Source of the DNA: Armatimonadota bacterium
GTDB lineage: Bacteria > Cloacimonadota > Cloacimonadia > Cloacimonadales > TCS61
Length of the DNA: 5,807 nt
Direction: 5' to 3'
Assembly: GCA_030612605.1 (NCBI GenBank)
Contig: JAUWNO010000155.1
Coordinates: 1 to 5,807 of the forward strand
Positions 5,460-5,807 of this stretch are shown piece after piece (positions within the stretch are counted from its first letter, which is position 1; each line of letters begins with the position of its first letter). The notes below the pieces were generated by a model. That model had not been told where the DNA came from. It was given only the letters and a program-made list of their open reading frames with translations, and made no database searches. Position numbers and translations under genes: made by a program.

Positions 5460-5489
5460 GCAATTTTACGTAATGCAATTTTACGTAAT
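5460..5489. repeat. Perfect 2 x 15-bp tandem repeat containing TTACGTAA
   Basis: GCAATTTTACGTAAT occurs twice in a row (5460-5474 and 5475-5489) without a mismatch, giving two TTACGTAA palindromes (5466-5473, 5481-5488) 15 bp apart. The first unit plus its left flank also forms ATTACG-N8-CGTAAT (5455-5474), the same geometry as the neighbouring AGGTCG dyads but with a different outer stem. Confidence 0.8.
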
Positions 5490-5510
5490 TATTTTACCTC
5501 ATTCCAACCT

Positions 5511-5573
5511 TCTCCTACGAGGAGATGGAGTTTCCTCTCTTCGCAGGAGATTTATCCGCCTTTGGAGGAGGAT
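5511..5573. repeat. Hairpin-rich intergenic element
   Basis: It contains TCTCCT-ACG-AGGAGA (5511-5525), a degenerate CTCTTCGCAGGAG stretch (about 5536-5549), and a hairpin with one mismatch, TCCGCC-TTT-GGAGGA (5555-5569). Small hairpins with CTCC/GGAG stems recur as intergenic repeats in genomes of this type. I judge it a repeat element by appearance; only a genome-wide comparison would show copy number. Confidence 0.5.
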
Positions 5574-5587
5574 TAAGTAGAGGTTTT

Positions 5588-5616
5588 CTTTGCGTTCTTC
5601 GCATATTTGCGTGAAT
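5588..5616. repeat. Degenerate repeat with 8-9-bp spacing (TTTGCG/TTCGCA/TTGCGT)
   Basis: Three related units, TTTGCGTTC (5589-5597), TTCGCATAT (5598-5606) and TTGCGTGAA (5607-5615), follow each other with 8-9-bp spacing. The style is the same as the CACGGAGAG units at 265-294 and 633-662, though the sequence differs. Here I see one copy only, without an inverted partner in the window. Confidence 0.5.
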
Positions 5617-5632
5617 CTTTTTTTTTCACGAC

Positions 5633-5648
5633 AACTTGTTGGCAAGTT
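5633..5648. repeat. Small hairpin AACTTG-TTGG-CAAGTT
   Basis: A perfect 6-bp stem with a TTGG loop. On the plus strand it is followed by TTTCATTTTTT, faintly like a weak terminator, but there is no plus-strand gene before it. A similar TTGG-loop inverted repeat, TTAACA-TTGG-TGTTAA, lies at 5761-5776. Significance unclear. Confidence 0.4.
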
Positions 5649-5807
5649 TCATTTTTTAAGTTCCTAACCCAGATAAACTGGAAAATAAAAATCTCAAAAA
5701 ACAAAATCCAAATAAATCTCAATATTCAAATGCCAAACAAACAATTTAAAATTCTTATATTTAACATTGGTGTTAACGATTTTCTGCCAAAAAAAACACG
5801 AATATTA

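Larger units (their letters stand above)
5285..5807. other. 523-bp gene-free region packed with short repeats
   Basis: No credible gene is present on either strand. From left to right it holds the AGGTCG/CGACCT dyads and a candidate promoter for the ATPase gene (5298-5454), a 15-bp tandem duplication (5460-5489), a hairpin-rich stretch (5511-5573), a repeat with about 9-bp spacing (5588-5616), a small hairpin (5633-5648), and an A-rich, CAAA-rich tail from about 5650 to the edge. The tail has only a 6-bp inverted repeat at 5761-5776. The density of unrelated repeats suggests a site where repeat elements accumulate. Confidence 0.75.

Noticed and set aside
5380..5580. 66-aa plus-strand open frame in the right intergenic region
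   Set aside because: It is a translation of stacked non-coding repeats (dyads, the 15-bp tandem, the hairpin element), which explains its repetitive Arg/Leu-rich sequence.
5649..5807. A gene remnant in the A-rich tail
   Set aside because: All frames are broken by frequent stops and no protein-like motif shows; the composition is typical of AT-rich intergenic sequence.

Overview
The window is AT-rich bacterial DNA in which every supported gene lies on the minus strand. In transcription order the genes are: an AAA-type ATPase (5284 to 4154), a class V PLP-dependent aminotransferase / cysteine desulfurase-like enzyme (4021 to 2285), the bifunctional purine enzyme PurH (2276 to 663), a 101-residue protein of unknown function (621 to 316), and the N-terminal two thirds or so of a GxxExxY-family protein that runs off the left edge (252 to 1). 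The low GC, the Lys/Ile/Asn-rich proteins, and the short repeats in nearly every intergenic gap resemble Candidatus Cloacimonadota or a related FCB-group lineage known mostly from metagenomes. That assignment is inference from recall; the window has no rRNA or other marker that proves it.

Right end (about 5285-5807): no gene. It holds stacked non-coding elements: a cluster of inverted repeats of the form AGGTCG-N8-CGACCT in front of the ATPase gene, a 15-bp tandem duplication around TTACGTAA, an element rich in small hairpins, a repeat with roughly 9-bp spacing (TTTGCG/TTCGCA/TTGCGT), a short hairpin and an A-rich tail. A fair TTGACA-type promoter for the ATPase gene overlaps one of the dyads, so the dyads may be operators.

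Middle (2277-5284): the ATPase is separated from the aminotransferase by a 122-bp composite repeat. It consists of two inverted copies of a roughly 36-bp hairpin-forming sequence around an AT-rich core, and its right edge includes the ATPase stop codon. The aminotransferase and purH are only 8 bp apart, with the purH ribosome binding site overlapping the upstream stop codon, so they are almost certainly co-transcribed and probably translationally coupled. PurH catalyses the last two steps of de novo IMP synthesis. The aminotransferase keeps the PLP lysine and a cysteine at the SufS/CsdA persulfide position, but its substrate cannot be read from sequence.

Left end (1-662): directly after the purH stop codon is a 398-bp unit bounded by 30-bp inverted repeats (28 of 30 identical). 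Each repeat consists of three degenerate 9-bp CACRGAGNN units. The unit encloses the 101-residue gene, and its outer edge lies 12 bp from the start codon of the GxxExxY gene. It looks like a small mobile or repeat-derived cassette and is, with the dyad cluster, the most interesting part of the window. I found no tRNA, rRNA, CRISPR array or recognisable transposase.
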